This document shows positions 27,548 to 38,302 of a stretch of DNA of 64,000 nt, piece by piece. The position numbers were made by a program, and so were the translations under genes. The notes below the pieces were generated by a model. That model made no database searches, was not told the DNA's origin, and worked only from the letters and a program-made list of their open reading frames with translations. The DNA is from Jannaschia seohaensis (GTDB lineage: Bacteria > Pseudomonadota > Alphaproteobacteria > Rhodobacterales > Rhodobacteraceae). The stretch lies in NCBI RefSeq assembly GCF_900116765.1, contig NZ_UETC01000001.1:922581-986580 (forward strand), in the 5' to 3' direction. How positions within the stretch are numbered: the stretch's first letter is position 1; the number at the start of each line of letters is the position of its first letter.

Positions 27548-27631
27548 ATGACCGCCACGTCGCTGCTGATCCATGCCGGCTTCGCCTCCGGCCTCGCGCG
27601 CGCCATGCTCACCGGCTTGGCGCTCACCTGA
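27548..27631 (+). CDS. putative 27-residue peptide with strong ribosome-binding site
   Basis: A short open frame, ATG to TGA, encoding 27 residues that are mostly hydrophobic (LLIHAGFASGLARAM). AAGGAGAGG lies seven bases upstream of the ATG, better than for most genes in the window. It could be a small membrane peptide or a leader peptide; nothing obvious follows on the same strand within 1 kb. Annotation pipelines would usually miss it. Coding status rests on the ribosome site and composition only. Confidence 0.42.
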   Translation: MTATSLLIHAGFASGLARAMLTGLALT

Positions 27632-27760
27632 TCCCGATCCGGGCCGGCACTCCCCAACGTCCGGTCCGGTTCCCCGGAGACCTCCCCCGGTCTCCGTCCC
27701 CCGGCGGCGCGTCGATTCAGGCTCTGTCCCTCGCCTGGATCGGCGCGCCGCTTTCTTGTT

Positions 27761-28342
27761 TCAGGCGCCGCGCCAGGGCCGCTGGTCCGGGATATGCAGT
27801 CGCAGCCGGCCGCCCAGCCGCAGCATCCCCTCCCGCTCGACCCAGGCCGCGACGCCCCGCCGCCCCTGTGCGGCCCGCTTGAACTTTCGTCCATGCCCGG
27901 GCGCATCCGCGTCGATCACCGGCGCGGGGAGCTGGCAGGGACGGTTCTCCATATCCACCACCAGCGTCGCTCCGTCCTCCGCCTGAATCCGCGACGACGG
28001 GGGCAGATGCGTCAGGTCCGGGATGCCGGAGACGATCAGCGTCGCACCCGCCCAGGCCGGATCGAAGCGCTCCACGCCGATCTTCGCGGCGATCTCCGAC
28101 AATTCCTCTTCGCTCATGATGCAAAGCTGTCGGACGTTGCGGATCTCCGTCCCCTTCGGATGTTGCGCCACCACGCGGGAGCAGGAGGGCCGGGTGAGCC
28201 CGCCATGGGCCTCGCCCTCGGGGCCGGCGAGGGTCAGGTGCAGCGTCTCGCGCGGGTCGGAGGCGAGGGCCGCGTCGCGGTCGGCGACCACGCCCAGCCA
28301 GACGATGCGGCCGGTGACGTCGGTCGGCTTGAGGGCGGGCAT
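27761..28342 (-). CDS. MOSC domain-containing protein
   Basis: A 193-residue protein with a MOSC (molybdenum cofactor sulfurase C-terminal) domain. A conserved cysteine lies in ENRPCQLPAPVID and the C-terminal block is GRRGVAAWVEREG. The N-terminal GLTRPSCSRV-HPKGTEIRN segment fits the family. MOSC proteins handle sulfur transfer to molybdenum cofactor or bind molybdopterin, as in YiiM and MARC. The start at 28342 is chosen over an upstream frame overlapping the next gene. The gene follows the membrane protein gene at 28356 by 13 bases, so the two may form one transcript. Confidence 0.84.
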   Translation of the reverse strand: MPALKPTDVTGRIVWLGVVADRDAALASDPRETLHLTLAGPEGEAHGGLTRPSCSRVVAQHPKGTEIRNVRQLCIMSEEELSEIAAKIGVERFDPAWAGATLIVSGIPDLTHLPPSSRIQAEDGATLVVDMENRPCQLPAPVIDADAPGHGRKFKRAAQGRRGVAAWVEREGMLRLGGRLRLHIPDQRPWRGA

Positions 28343-28355
28343 CGCGGTGGTCCTG

Positions 28356-28991
28356 TCAGGTGGGGCGGGCGCGGCGACCGGCCCAGACGGCGACGGCCAG
28401 CAGGATCGCGACCGCGCCGCCCAGTTCCAGCCACTCCTCGACATGGGCAAGCCTGTCGTTGAGGGCTTGCGACACCTCGATGCCGAGCGGCCGCAGCTTG
28501 CGCCCGATCCCGTCGAAGCCCTTCGCGATCACCAACGCGATCAGCGCGCCCACCGTGAGCCAGGGCCAGAGCCGGCCCGTGCGCATCGCCCGCCAGGTCG
28601 GGCCGGCGCCGTGTCGGATCAGGCGCAGACCGGTCCAGAGCGCGAAGAAGACGATGGCGAGGCCCACCAGCTTCTCCCAGAGCGGGAAGGCCCCGGTGTA
28701 GAAGCGGGATTTCAGGATCCCGCCGGACAGGAGGGACTTGTCGAGGTCCAGTTCCCGGCCGGCCGCGAACAGCAGCGTGACGGGGACCTGCCAGAGGCGG
28801 CCCAGAAGGTCCGGCGCGGCCGCTACGAAGGCCAGCGCGGCGCCCAGATAGGCGACGACCGACGCGATCTCCACAGGGCCGTCCTCACCGTAGAGGCCGT
28901 CCGATCCGCGCACGAAGAGCAGGATCGCGAGGATGATGGCGAGGCTCGCGAAGACGACGAGGCGCGGTATCGTGGTGACGGATGCGGCCAT
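28356..28991 (-). CDS. membrane protein of unknown function
   Basis: A 211-residue protein with about five hydrophobic helices: 10-28, 43-60, about 105-122, 142-157 and 188-205. Between helices are conserved-looking polar blocks: RELDLDKSLLSGGILKSRFYTG and a late KGFDGIGRKLRPLGIE. I do not recognise the family. Polar motifs with Asp, Lys and Arg near the membrane suggest more than a structural role. It lies upstream of the MOSC gene and downstream of the ftsH terminator. Confidence 0.75.
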   Translation of the reverse strand: MAASVTTIPRLVVFASLAIILAILLFVRGSDGLYGEDGPVEIASVVAYLGAALAFVAAAPDLLGRLWQVPVTLLFAAGRELDLDKSLLSGGILKSRFYTGAFPLWEKLVGLAIVFFALWTGLRLIRHGAGPTWRAMRTGRLWPWLTVGALIALVIAKGFDGIGRKLRPLGIEVSQALNDRLAHVEEWLELGGAVAILLAVAVWAGRRARPT

Positions 28992-29035
28992 GACAATTCG
29001 ACTATCGCCGATGAAGACGCTTCGAAAGTTTCACG

Positions 29036-29070
29036 AACGAAAGCCCCCCGACGCTGCGCGCCGGGGGCTG
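29036..29070 (-). terminator. terminator after ftsH
   Basis: On the minus strand, just past the ftsH stop, AGCCCCCG and CGGGGGGCT form a GC-rich stem followed by TTTCGTT. It separates ftsH from the downstream membrane protein gene. Confidence 0.6.
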
Positions 29071-29080
29071 TCTTTGGGGT

Positions 29081-31000
<1,920 letters not shown>

Positions 31001-31054
31001 GGGAATACCTCCATGTGGCGCGGGACCGGTCCGCCCGCGCGTCAGTTAGTGGAC

Positions 31055-31082
31055 AAGATAGGGATTGCGGTGCTGGGATCAA
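31055..31082 (-). promoter_or_regulatory. candidate ftsH promoter
   Basis: TTGATC (31082-31077) and TATCTT (31060-31055) on the minus strand are spaced by 16 bases, about 55 bases upstream of the ftsH start codon and within the tilS-ftsH gap. It could let ftsH be expressed independently of the tol-tilS transcript, for example under stress. Confidence 0.45.
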
Positions 31083-31115
31083 CGCAATTCCCCGGACGCA
31101 GTTGACGCGGCCGGG

Positions 31116-32306
31116 TCAGGATCCGCGGCGGCGGAGGCATTCCACCGTCCATCCGGGCTCCGGGTGGGCCAGGGGCGCGGCGATCGGACGCGACTCCGAC
31201 CAGATGGCGGGCGAGGCCAGGAGCGATTGGCGCGGCAGGCCGGACTCCCGCCAGGGGAAGTCGGAGACCGCCTCGCCCAGGGCCGCCACATGGGCGTCCG
31301 GCGGGGTCTCGGTCTGCGCGGTGACCCGCCACCGGCCGTCCCACAGGGCGCCCAGGGGCGCGGGCGGGGCGGCGGCGGCCTCGGCCGGCTCGCGCGAGAC
31401 GCGCAGGCGGTCCGACGTCCAGGTCAGGAGGCATCCGGCCAGGGTTGTCTGGCGGGCGGCGGCGGCGCGGCGCAGCAACTCCTCCTGCTTGGCGCGGCGC
31501 GGCGGATGGGAGGCGCCGCCGATCTCGGCCAGCGCGGCCAGCAGCAGGCGCCGCGCATGCTCGGGGTCGTCCCGCAGCAAGGCGTCCATCGTCTCTCGCG
31601 GGATCAGCCAGTCGCCCCAGTCGAAGGTGACGTGCTCCGCCACGATCTCTCGCGCGCGGCGCTCCAGCGCGTTGCGCGCCATGCGCAGGGCGGTGGCCGA
31701 GGCCGCGATCTGCACCGGGTCGATGCCCAGCCCGGCGATCAGGTGACGGGCCCGGACCCGTTCGAAGCGGGGATCGGCGTTGGACGGATCGTCGACCGGG
31801 ACGAGGCCCTGCGCCTCGACCCAATCGCGCAGGGCGCGTCGCGAGACCGAGAGCAGCGGGCGCAGGAAGACGGCGCCGTCCCGTTCCAGACGCGGGGTCA
31901 TGGCGGCCAGGCCGTCGAGCCCCGCGCCATCCGCCAGCCGCATCACGAAGCCTTCGGCCACGTCATCTGCCGTATGTCCCAGCAGGACCGCGCGCAGCCC
32001 GTGCGTCCGCGCCCAGGCGCCAAGCGCCCGATAGCGCGCGTCCCGGGCCCGGGCCTGCAAGGCGGGGCCGTCCGAGAGGTCCAGGCGCCGCGTCTCATGA
32101 GGGATCCCTCGCGCGGCGCAGATCCGCGCCACCTGCGCGGCCTCCGCCGCCGCCTCGGGTCGCAGCCCGTGATCAACCGTCACCGCCCGCGCGGCGAGGC
32201 CTTGGGCGTGGCTGGCGAGAAGAAGGGCGAGGCTGTCCGCCCCGCCCGAGACCGCAACGCCATAAGGCCCGCCCTGCGCGTCGAGGTCGAGTTCAGGCGC
32301 AGCCAA
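31116..32306 (-). CDS. tilS: tRNA(Ile)-lysidine synthetase
   Basis: It modifies cytidine 34 of the CAU anticodon of a minor tRNA-Ile to lysidine, so that it reads AUA. The 396-residue protein has the PP-loop SGGADS at 20-25, VDHGLRPEA, GHTADDVAEGF and PLL-VSRRALRDW, all TilS features. The start is probably TTG at 32306, overlapping the end of cpoB by 14 bases. An Ala-rich C-terminal half is less conserved, as in other alphaproteobacteria. It is the link between the tol-pal genes and ftsH. Confidence 0.92.
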   Translation of the reverse strand: MAAPELDLDAQGGPYGVAVSGGADSLALLLASHAQGLAARAVTVDHGLRPEAAAEAAQVARICAARGIPHETRRLDLSDGPALQARARDARYRALGAWARTHGLRAVLLGHTADDVAEGFVMRLADGAGLDGLAAMTPRLERDGAVFLRPLLSVSRRALRDWVEAQGLVPVDDPSNADPRFERVRARHLIAGLGIDPVQIAASATALRMARNALERRAREIVAEHVTFDWGDWLIPRETMDALLRDDPEHARRLLLAALAEIGGASHPPRRAKQEELLRRAAAARQTTLAGCLLTWTSDRLRVSREPAEAAAAPPAPLGALWDGRWRVTAQTETPPDAHVAALGEAVSDFPWRESGLPRQSLLASPAIWSESRPIAAPLAHPEPGWTVECLRRRGS

Positions 32307-33141
32307 GCCCTGTCCGCGCCTGCTGCGCCTCCGCCGCGGCGGGCGCGTTCGGGAAGCGGATGAGCACCTCCGAGAGGGTCAGGCAGGCTTCGTCGGTCTG
32401 GCCCAGCGTCCCGAGCGACCGGCCGAGGCCCAGGAGCGACTCCGCCGCGCGCGGGCCTTGGGGCGAGCCCGAAAAGCTTTCGAGATAAGCCCGTGCGGCA
32501 TCGGCGGCCTGCCCGTTCCGCGCCAGGGCCTGCGCCCGCAGGAAGGTCGCCTCCCCGGTCAGGGGACCGGTCGGGTAGGAGGTGGTGAAGCGCGAGAACG
32601 CCTGCGCCGCCTCGGCGTTCTGGCCGCTCTCCAGCAGGGCGCGGGCGGCGTCGAACTCCGCCTGCTCGCCCACGGCAAGCTCCGGCGTGCTGGCCGGGGG
32701 CGCGGTGGTCCCGCCAGTCGGGCGCTGCACCGGCACGGGGCCCGAAGCCACGGGACCGGGCGCCGTGGGCGCCCCGCCCAGCGGGCCGGGATTGGGGAGC
32801 GACCCGAGGTCGCAGTCCGGCGTCAGCTCGCAAAGCTGAAAGCGCAGATCCTCGATCCGGTTGCCCCCGTCGCGGGCCACACTCTCGACCCGGAAGGAGA
32901 GCTGTTCGGTCCGGGCCGTCAGCTCCTGCAACTGCCCTTCCAGCGCGATCACGCGGTCCGGGAAGCTGCTGCCCTCGATCCCCAGCACGGCGGCGCCGGT
33001 GGTCTGCAACTCCGCGCGCAGGCCGGCCATCTCCTGGTTCAGTACCGAAAGCTGGCGCCGGATGTCGGACAGGGTCTGCGCCTGGTCCTGCGCCGGCGCG
33101 GGCAGGGCGGTGGCCAGCAGAAGGGCGAGGGCGAGGCGCAT
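32293..33141 (-). CDS. cpoB: cell division coordinator CpoB (YbgF, Tol-Pal system)
   Basis: A periplasmic protein that coordinates peptidoglycan synthesis with Tol-Pal-driven outer-membrane constriction. The signal peptide is residues 1-17 (PAPAQ). A coiled coil that drives trimer formation spans about 20-90, a Pro/Gly-rich linker about 110-155, and TPR repeats about 157-280 contain YPTGPLTGEATFLRAQAL and RFPNAPAAAEAQ. Its ATG shares one base with the pal stop (TGATG). Confidence 0.93.
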   Translation of the reverse strand: MRLALALLLATALPAPAQDQAQTLSDIRRQLSVLNQEMAGLRAELQTTGAAVLGIEGSSFPDRVIALEGQLQELTARTEQLSFRVESVARDGGNRIEDLRFQLCELTPDCDLGSLPNPGPLGGAPTAPGPVASGPVPVQRPTGGTTAPPASTPELAVGEQAEFDAARALLESGQNAEAAQAFSRFTTSYPTGPLTGEATFLRAQALARNGQAADAARAYLESFSGSPQGPRAAESLLGLGRSLGTLGQTDEACLTLSEVLIRFPNAPAAAEAQQARTGLGCA

Positions 33142-33668
33142 CAGCTGGTCGCCCCCAGCGCAAGCACCGTTACCGCGCGACGGTTCTGGCTATAACAGGC
33201 CTCGGTCGAGCAGACCTGGATCGGACGCTCCTTGCCGTAGGAGATGGTCCGCATCCGCGTGGCCGGCACGCCCCGGCTGACCAGGTAATCGCGGGCGGCG
33301 TTGGCGCGGCGGCCGCCGAGGGCGAGGTTGTATTCCCGCGTGCCCTGCTCATCCGCATGGCCTTCGATCAGCGCGGTATAGCCGGGGTTCGCGATCAGCC
33401 ACTGCGCCTGCGCGTCGAGCACCGAGCGCGCCTCGGGCGAGAGGGTCGACTGATCGACGGCGAAGAGCACCCGGTCGCCCACGTTCTGCTGGAAGAACGC
33501 GACGGAACTCGGGTCGTTGAGGCCCCCGGTACCGATGGTGGAGCCCAAGCCCCCGCTGCCGTCGAAGCCCTGGTCGCCCATGCCGCCCGCGCCGCGATCT
33601 CCGAAGAGCCCCCCGGCACAGCCGGAGAGAGCGAGCGCGGATGCGATGATGATTGCCTGGAATTTCAT
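33141..33668 (-). CDS. pal: peptidoglycan-associated lipoprotein Pal
   Basis: An outer-membrane lipoprotein that binds peptidoglycan and TolB. The signal peptide has lipobox LSGC with Cys17. A Gly/Asp-rich linker covers about 18-50. The OmpA-like domain at about 58-170 has VLFAVDQSTLSPEA and the peptidoglycan-binding NLALGGRRANAARDYL. It has 175 residues, normal. It lies ten bases after tolB on the same strand and is coupled to cpoB. Confidence 0.96.
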   Translation of the reverse strand: MKFQAIIIASALALSGCAGGLFGDRGAGGMGDQGFDGSGGLGSTIGTGGLNDPSSVAFFQQNVGDRVLFAVDQSTLSPEARSVLDAQAQWLIANPGYTALIEGHADEQGTREYNLALGGRRANAARDYLVSRGVPATRMRTISYGKERPIQVCSTEACYSQNRRAVTVLALGATS

Positions 33669-33678
33669 GCTCTTGTCC

Positions 33679-35010
33679 CTAGTCGAGCAGCGGACCCCAA
33701 TTCGGGTCCGACGCTGCGGCCGGCGTTGCGGCCCGTTGAAGATTTCGGCCGGTCACGTCCACCGTATAGAGCGCCGGCGCGCCCTGCGCGCCCGGGCTCT
33801 CGCGGGTGAACATGACGACCCGTCCGTTGGGCGCCCAGGTGGGCCCCTCGTCGAGGAAGGCGCCGGTGAGCAGACGCTCCTCGGAGCCGTCGATGCGCAT
33901 GACGCCGATATGGAAGCGCCCCGCATTCTGCTTGGTGAAGGCGATCTGATCGCCCCGCGGCGACCAGACCGGCGTGCCATAGCGGCCCTCGCCGAAGCTG
34001 ATCCGGTTCCCTTCGCCGCCTCCGGCCGACATGATGTAGAGTTGCGGCGCGCCGGACCGGTCGCTCTCGAACACGATGCGGCTGCCGTCGGGCGAGAAGC
34101 TGGGCGCGGTCTCGATCGACGGCGCCGAGGTCAGCCGGGTCGAGGCGCCGGTGTTGAGGTCGAGCAGGTAGAGATCGGTATTGCCCGCCACCTCGGCCGA
34201 ATAGACGGCGCGCGAGCCGTCGGGCGAAAAGCGGGGCGCGAAGCTCATATTGGTGTTCAGATCGCCCAGCGTGCGCCGCTGCAGCGTCGCCACGTCCAGC
34301 ACCGTGACCCGGGGAAACCCACTTTCGTATCCGGTATAGATGATCCGCCGCCCGTCGGGCGAGAAGCGCGGCGCCAGCACGATGCTGTCCGAGGAGGTCA
34401 GGTACTGCACGTTGGCGCCGTCGTAATCCATGATGGCGAGGCGCTTTTGCCGCGCGTTCTTGGGCCCGGTCTCGGAGACGAAGACGACGCGGCTGTCGAA
34501 ATACGGGCCTTCGCCGGTGATCCGGCTATAGGCGGCATCGGCGACCTTGTGGGCCATGCGCCGCCAGCCGTCCGACGTGCCGACGAATTGCAGCCCGTCG
34601 CCCAGCTGCGCCTCGCTGAACACGTCGAACAGGCGGAACTGGACCACGATGCGCCCGTCGCCCTCGACCAGGACCGAGCCGGTGATCAGCGCCTGGGCGT
34701 TGATCGCCTTCCAGTCGGACCATTGCACCGTCGAGTCGAAGCTGGAGACGCGGGCGATATGCGCATCCTGCGGGATCTCGCGGAAGAGGCCGGTATTGCT
34801 CAGGTCGGCGGCGATGACGCGGGTGATGTCCTGCGCGATGTCTTGCGCCGCCGCGTTGCGGGCGACGAAGGTCGGCACGGCGAAAGGCAGCGGCTCGATC
34901 ACGCCATCGGTGATGGTGATGCGCAGCGGCCCGTCCTGCGCCGCCGAGGGAGCGGCCAAGCCGAGCGCCGCGACCGCGGCGATCCAGATAGCTGTCAGAA
35001 ACTGTCTCAC
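33679..35010 (-). CDS. tolB: Tol-Pal system protein TolB
   Basis: A periplasmic beta-propeller protein that moves Pal during outer-membrane constriction. The 443-residue form from GTG 35010 begins with a signal peptide (about 1-25, ending APSAAQ). An N-terminal alpha/beta domain follows, then repeated propeller blades each bearing FSPDG-RI motifs (for example [18 protein letters not shown]). I chose GTG 35010 because GAGG lies upstream and it puts the signal peptide at the N-terminus; a frame reaching 35082 adds an unlikely charged leader. Confidence 0.95.
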   Translation of the reverse strand: MRQFLTAIWIAAVAALGLAAPSAAQDGPLRITITDGVIEPLPFAVPTFVARNAAAQDIAQDITRVIAADLSNTGLFREIPQDAHIARVSSFDSTVQWSDWKAINAQALITGSVLVEGDGRIVVQFRLFDVFSEAQLGDGLQFVGTSDGWRRMAHKVADAAYSRITGEGPYFDSRVVFVSETGPKNARQKRLAIMDYDGANVQYLTSSDSIVLAPRFSPDGRRIIYTGYESGFPRVTVLDVATLQRRTLGDLNTNMSFAPRFSPDGSRAVYSAEVAGNTDLYLLDLNTGASTRLTSAPSIETAPSFSPDGSRIVFESDRSGAPQLYIMSAGGGEGNRISFGEGRYGTPVWSPRGDQIAFTKQNAGRFHIGVMRIDGSEERLLTGAFLDEGPTWAPNGRVVMFTRESPGAQGAPALYTVDVTGRNLQRAATPAAASDPNWGPLLD

Positions 35011-35083
35011 GCGCACCTCAAACCGGCTGGCGACGGTTCCCGCCTTATCGCGGGATTGTCGCGGAAGCTCAACTCTGCCCACA

Positions 35084-36223
35084 TCATCGTGAGCGCATCT
35101 GCTCGGGGTCGAAGGTCATCTCGATCTCCTTCCACTGCTCGTATTTCTCGGGCGGCAGGTCGAACCCGTCCGCGCCGCACCGGATGATCGCCCGCCGGCC
35201 GGCCTCATAGGCCTGGTTGGCCGCGGCGTTGGAGCCGCCCTCGGACCGGATCAGCCGAATGCTGTTGGTGACGGGCGTCCCGTCCTGGTTCACCTGCATG
35301 AAGATCGTCACGCGGGTCCGCATCGCCTCGGTCGAGAGCGAGCCCAGGTTCCAGCAGCGCGAGACCGCGACGCGCAGCCCGTCCCGCTCCCCCTGGGTCA
35401 GTGGCGGGCCGGAGGGCGCGGGCGGGGTCGGCGCGGGGGCGCCCAGGGCGGCGGCAAGCGCGTCGGAGGTGTCGATCTGCCGCGGGGCCACGGGGGCGGG
35501 GGTCTCTTCGGCCGGTTCCCTTGCCTCATCGACCTCGGCCACGGCGCGCGCGGGCGGGGCGGGTTTGCGGCCCGGGCGCACCGAGCGCTCGGGCGCGGCC
35601 GAGGGGGTCTCGTCCTCTCGGGCGATGGCGGCGGCGGCCTCCTCGGGGGCGGCGACCTCTTCTGCGGGAGCGACGGGGTCCGGCACGTCGGACGGGGCCG
35701 GGGGCGCTTCGGCCACGGGCGCGGTCTCGGTCGCGGGGGGCGGCGCGGGCGCGGGCTGCGCGGCGATGCGCGGCGCCGGGCGCGGCGCCGGGCGGTCGGA
35801 GACGGGCGCGTCGGGCGCGTCGGCGGGCGTGGTGGGCGCTTCGGGCGTCTCGGGCGCGACTTCGGTGCGCGGCGGCGGGACCAGCTGCGCGGTGTCGGGC
35901 GCGGCCTCGGGCGCGTTGGGCGCGGGCGCCAGCGGCGCGGGGGCCTGGATCGGGGGCGCGTCCTCGGTGGGGGCGGGCGGGGGTGCGCTTTCCTGGGGCG
36001 GAGTGGGAACTTCGGGCGCCGCCGGAGCGGGAACCTCGGTCGGCACGTCCTGCGGCGCAACCGAGACCAGCGCGTCGAACTCCGCCGCCGAGATCACCGA
36101 GACCTCGGCTACGGAGATGCTGTCCTCCTCCGGGGTCGGCGGGAGCCAGCCCGCGACCACCGCCCAGAGCAGCACACCCGCATGAGCCGTGGCCGACAGC
36201 GCGACGGCGGTGCGCCGCTCCAT
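35084..36223 (-). CDS. tolA: TolA-like protein
   Basis: The inner-membrane anchored connector of the Tol complex. Residues about 8-27 form the single transmembrane helix. About 55-270 is an extended low-complexity stretch of Pro, Ala and Glu spanning the periplasm. The C-terminal globular domain (about 275-379) has [19 protein letters not shown] and a late [19 protein letters not shown]. The sequence is poorly conserved with E. coli TolA, and the assignment relies on layout and position between tolR and tolB. It starts one base after the tolR stop. Confidence 0.9.
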   Translation of the reverse strand: MERRTAVALSATAHAGVLLWAVVAGWLPPTPEEDSISVAEVSVISAAEFDALVSVAPQDVPTEVPAPAAPEVPTPPQESAPPPAPTEDAPPIQAPAPLAPAPNAPEAAPDTAQLVPPPRTEVAPETPEAPTTPADAPDAPVSDRPAPRPAPRIAAQPAPAPPPATETAPVAEAPPAPSDVPDPVAPAEEVAAPEEAAAAIAREDETPSAAPERSVRPGRKPAPPARAVAEVDEAREPAEETPAPVAPRQIDTSDALAAALGAPAPTPPAPSGPPLTQGERDGLRVAVSRCWNLGSLSTEAMRTRVTIFMQVNQDGTPVTNSIRLIRSEGGSNAAANQAYEAGRRAIIRCGADGFDLPPEKYEQWKEIEMTFDPEQMRSR

Positions 36224-36224
36224 C

Positions 36225-36716
36225 CTACTCGGTCCCCTCGGCCCCTGCGCCGGTCAGGGTCGGCCCGCCCGGCTCGGTCACGAGGCCGATATTGCGGAAG
36301 CCGCCCGCGTTGAGCGCGCCCATCACCACCATGATTTCGGCATAGGGAACCGACCCGTCGGCGCGCAGGAAGACGCGATCGCTCTCGCGCTCGCCGGCGA
36401 TGGCCTGGAGACGGGTGACGAGCTCCTCGCGCGGCACTTCGGTCGAGCCGATCTGGACGATGCCCTCGGCGGTGACGGTGACGGCCAGCGGTTCCTCCTG
36501 CTCCTGCGGGAGGGGGGCGGCGGCGGTCTCGGGCAGCTCGACGGGGACGCCCGCCGTCAAGAGCGGCGCGGCCACCATGAAAATGATAAGAAGCACCAGC
36601 ATCACGTCCACGAAGGGCGTGACGTTGATCTCGGCCATGGGCGCGTTGCCGCTGCCGCGCCGCCGGCGCCGCGGGTTGCCGCCCGAGCCGCCGGGCTGGA
36701 TGGTCCCCGCCGCCAT
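36225..36716 (-). CDS. tolR: biopolymer transport protein TolR (ExbD family)
   Basis: Part of the proton-driven TolQR motor. It has 163 residues with a basic N-terminal tail and a single transmembrane helix (about 32-52) containing NVTPFVDVMLVLLIIFM, whose Asp is the proton-carrying residue of the family. The ExbD-type periplasmic domain ends in VMGALNAGGFRNIGLVTE. It begins one base after the tolQ stop, consistent with tight operon packing. Confidence 0.95.
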   Translation of the reverse strand: MAAGTIQPGGSGGNPRRRRRGSGNAPMAEINVTPFVDVMLVLLIIFMVAAPLLTAGVPVELPETAAAPLPQEQEEPLAVTVTAEGIVQIGSTEVPREELVTRLQAIAGERESDRVFLRADGSVPYAEIMVVMGALNAGGFRNIGLVTEPGGPTLTGAGAEGTE

Positions 36717-36717
36717 C

Positions 36718-37416
36718 CTATCCGGCGTCCAGTTGGCGCGAGATGATGGTGGCGAACTCGTCGGCGAACGCCTCGTAATTGCCCATGATGCGGTCGGCGT
36801 CGCGGTTGAGCTTGTTGTAGAAGATTACCGCCGGGATGGCCGCGACGAGGCCGATGCCGGTGGCCAGCAGCGCCTCGGCGATGCCGGGGGCGACGACGGC
36901 GAGGTTGGTGTTCTGGCTGATCGCGATCTGCTCGAAGCTGTGCTTGATCCCCCAGACCGTGCCGAAGAGGCCGACGAAGGGCGCGGTGGCGCCGGTGGTG
37001 GCGAGGAAGGTCAGGCCGGAGGTCAGGCGGTCCCGCTCCTTGCCGATGGCCACGTCCATGGTGCGGTCGATTCGCGCCTGGGTGCCGAGGATAAGCGCCC
37101 CGTCGTCGCGATGGCTGCGCGACCATTCGGTCATGGCGGCGACGAAGATGCGCTCCGAGGCGGAGCGGGGCTTGTCGCCGATGGTCTCGTAGAGCTCGTC
37201 CAGGGGGTCGCCGGACCAGAACGCCTTGTCGAAGGCCGCCGCCCGCGACCGGGCCAGGCGGAATTGCAGGATCTTCTGGATGAAGATCGCCCAGACCCAG
37301 ATCGACGCCGCGAAGAGCGCGATCATGACGAGTTTGACGACGATCGTGGCGCGCATGAACAGCGCCCAGATCGAGAAGTCGATCTCACTGGCCGCCGCCA
37401 GCACCTCGGTTTCCAT
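36718..37416 (-). CDS. tolQ: Tol-Pal system protein TolQ (MotA/ExbB family)
   Basis: The channel subunit of the TolQR motor. The 232-residue form from ATG 37416 has three transmembrane helices (about 17-40, 135-157, 170-192). The [21 protein letters not shown] motif and [20 protein letters not shown] block are diagnostic of MotA/TolQ/ExbB. Upstream codons to 37548 are unlikely to be translated. It is the first gene of tolQRAB-pal-cpoB-tilS, separated from ybgC by about 490 bases that include a repeat. Confidence 0.96.
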   Translation of the reverse strand: METEVLAAASEIDFSIWALFMRATIVVKLVMIALFAASIWVWAIFIQKILQFRLARSRAAAFDKAFWSGDPLDELYETIGDKPRSASERIFVAAMTEWSRSHRDDGALILGTQARIDRTMDVAIGKERDRLTSGLTFLATTGATAPFVGLFGTVWGIKHSFEQIAISQNTNLAVVAPGIAEALLATGIGLVAAIPAVIFYNKLNRDADRIMGNYEAFADEFATIISRQLDAG

Positions 37417-37906
37417 GGACTGCCCCGCCCTTTGTCTCGGCCGTTCTCGGCTCGTGATTGCGCGGAGGCTAGCAGAATCCCGCTCCCTTGGCGAGGGCGA
37501 ACGGGCCGTCGGCGGATTGTCGCGAGGCGGCCGCAGTCGAGTGGCCACCCCGGGTCGTACTCTGCCGGAGGGGGCCGGGGGACGCCCCCCGGACCCCCGG
37601 CGTCACCGGGCGCGTGCTGGCCTGGGCGTCGCGTCTGGGGCGGCGGCGCGTCGTGAGTATTTGTGAACCCGTGATGGAGGGGCGTGGTGCTCTCTCGGCG
37701 GCGTGCCGCCTCGTTGGGCGGGTCAGGGGGGCGGGGGCTCGGGCATTCGAGCGGGGTGCCGAGGCCGCTGTCCGGTGTTCGCGTCGGACGCGCGGTCGAT
37801 GGGAGGGCCGGACCTGCCGCCCGGATCGAGGGCGGCAGGGGGAAGAGAAGCGGCAGCACGTGCATCGCAGGGGCGCCGGATCGTGGCGGTTCGGCCAGGC
37901 CCTGCG
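37417..37906. other. 490-base intergenic region between ybgC and tolQ
   Basis: No convincing gene. It holds repeat copy 3 (about 37571-37676) and several G-rich tracts (for example GGGGGGCGGGGGC near 37728). The region near 37420-37460 probably contains the tolQ promoter and leader. In many related genomes ybgC and tolQ are adjacent, so the gap looks like inserted or expanded DNA. Confidence 0.5.
37571..37676 (+). repeat. intergenic hairpin + GAGTATTT repeat, copy 3
   Basis: CCGGGGGACGCCCCCCGG (37575-37592) forms a hairpin and ACCCCCGG follows as in copy 1. After a GC-rich spacer, GGCGGCGCGTCGTGAGTATT leads into TTGTGAACCCGTGATG (to 37676). The last part matches copy 5 at 52593-52615 in 21 of 23 positions when that copy is read on the minus strand. 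Confidence 0.65.
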
Positions 37907-38302
37907 CTAGGATCGGGCGAAGAGCGTGGCGATCTCCGGCCCGAGCCGCTGCGGTCGCCCGCGCAGATCCGTCAGCGCTACCGTCACCTCGGCCCGGAAC
38001 AGCACCGTCTCGCCTCGCTGGACCTCCTGGCGCATCGTGAAGCGCGCGGGGCGGAAGGCGCGGGCCTCGGTCTCGACCATCAGGTCGTCGTCGTAGAAAG
38101 CCGGACGCAGATAGTCCGCCTCGATCCGCGCGACGACGAAGACACGGCCTTCGGCGCGCATCTCCGCCTGGTCGATCCCCGCCTCGCGGACCATTTCGGA
38201 GCGGGCGCGCTCGATATATTTCAGGTAGTTGGCGTGATAGACGATCCCGGCCATATCCGTGTCCTCGTAATAGACGCGGATTGGCCAGCGGTGGGGGCTC
38301 AC
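37907..38302 (-). CDS. ybgC: YbgC-type acyl-CoA thioesterase
   Basis: A hot-dog-fold thioesterase of 131 residues linked to the Tol-Pal cluster, probably acting on acyl-ACP or short acyl-CoA near phospholipid enzymes. The catalytic motif YYEDTDMAGIVYHANYLKY covers 11-29 with the active Asp near 16, and ERARSEM follows. Its ATG overlaps the stop of the upstream gene at 38299 as ATGA, so both are co-translated. Confidence 0.94.
   Translation of the reverse strand: MSPHRWPIRVYYEDTDMAGIVYHANYLKYIERARSEMVREAGIDQAEMRAEGRVFVVARIEADYLRPAFYDDDLMVETEARAFRPARFTMRQEVQRGETVLFRAEVTVALTDLRGRPQRLGPEIATLFARS

Noticed and set aside
35400..36060. GC-rich repetitive tract as a tandem repeat or CRISPR-like array
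   Set aside because: It is the Pro/Ala/Glu-rich periplasmic span of tolA, with no regular repeat and spacer spacing.
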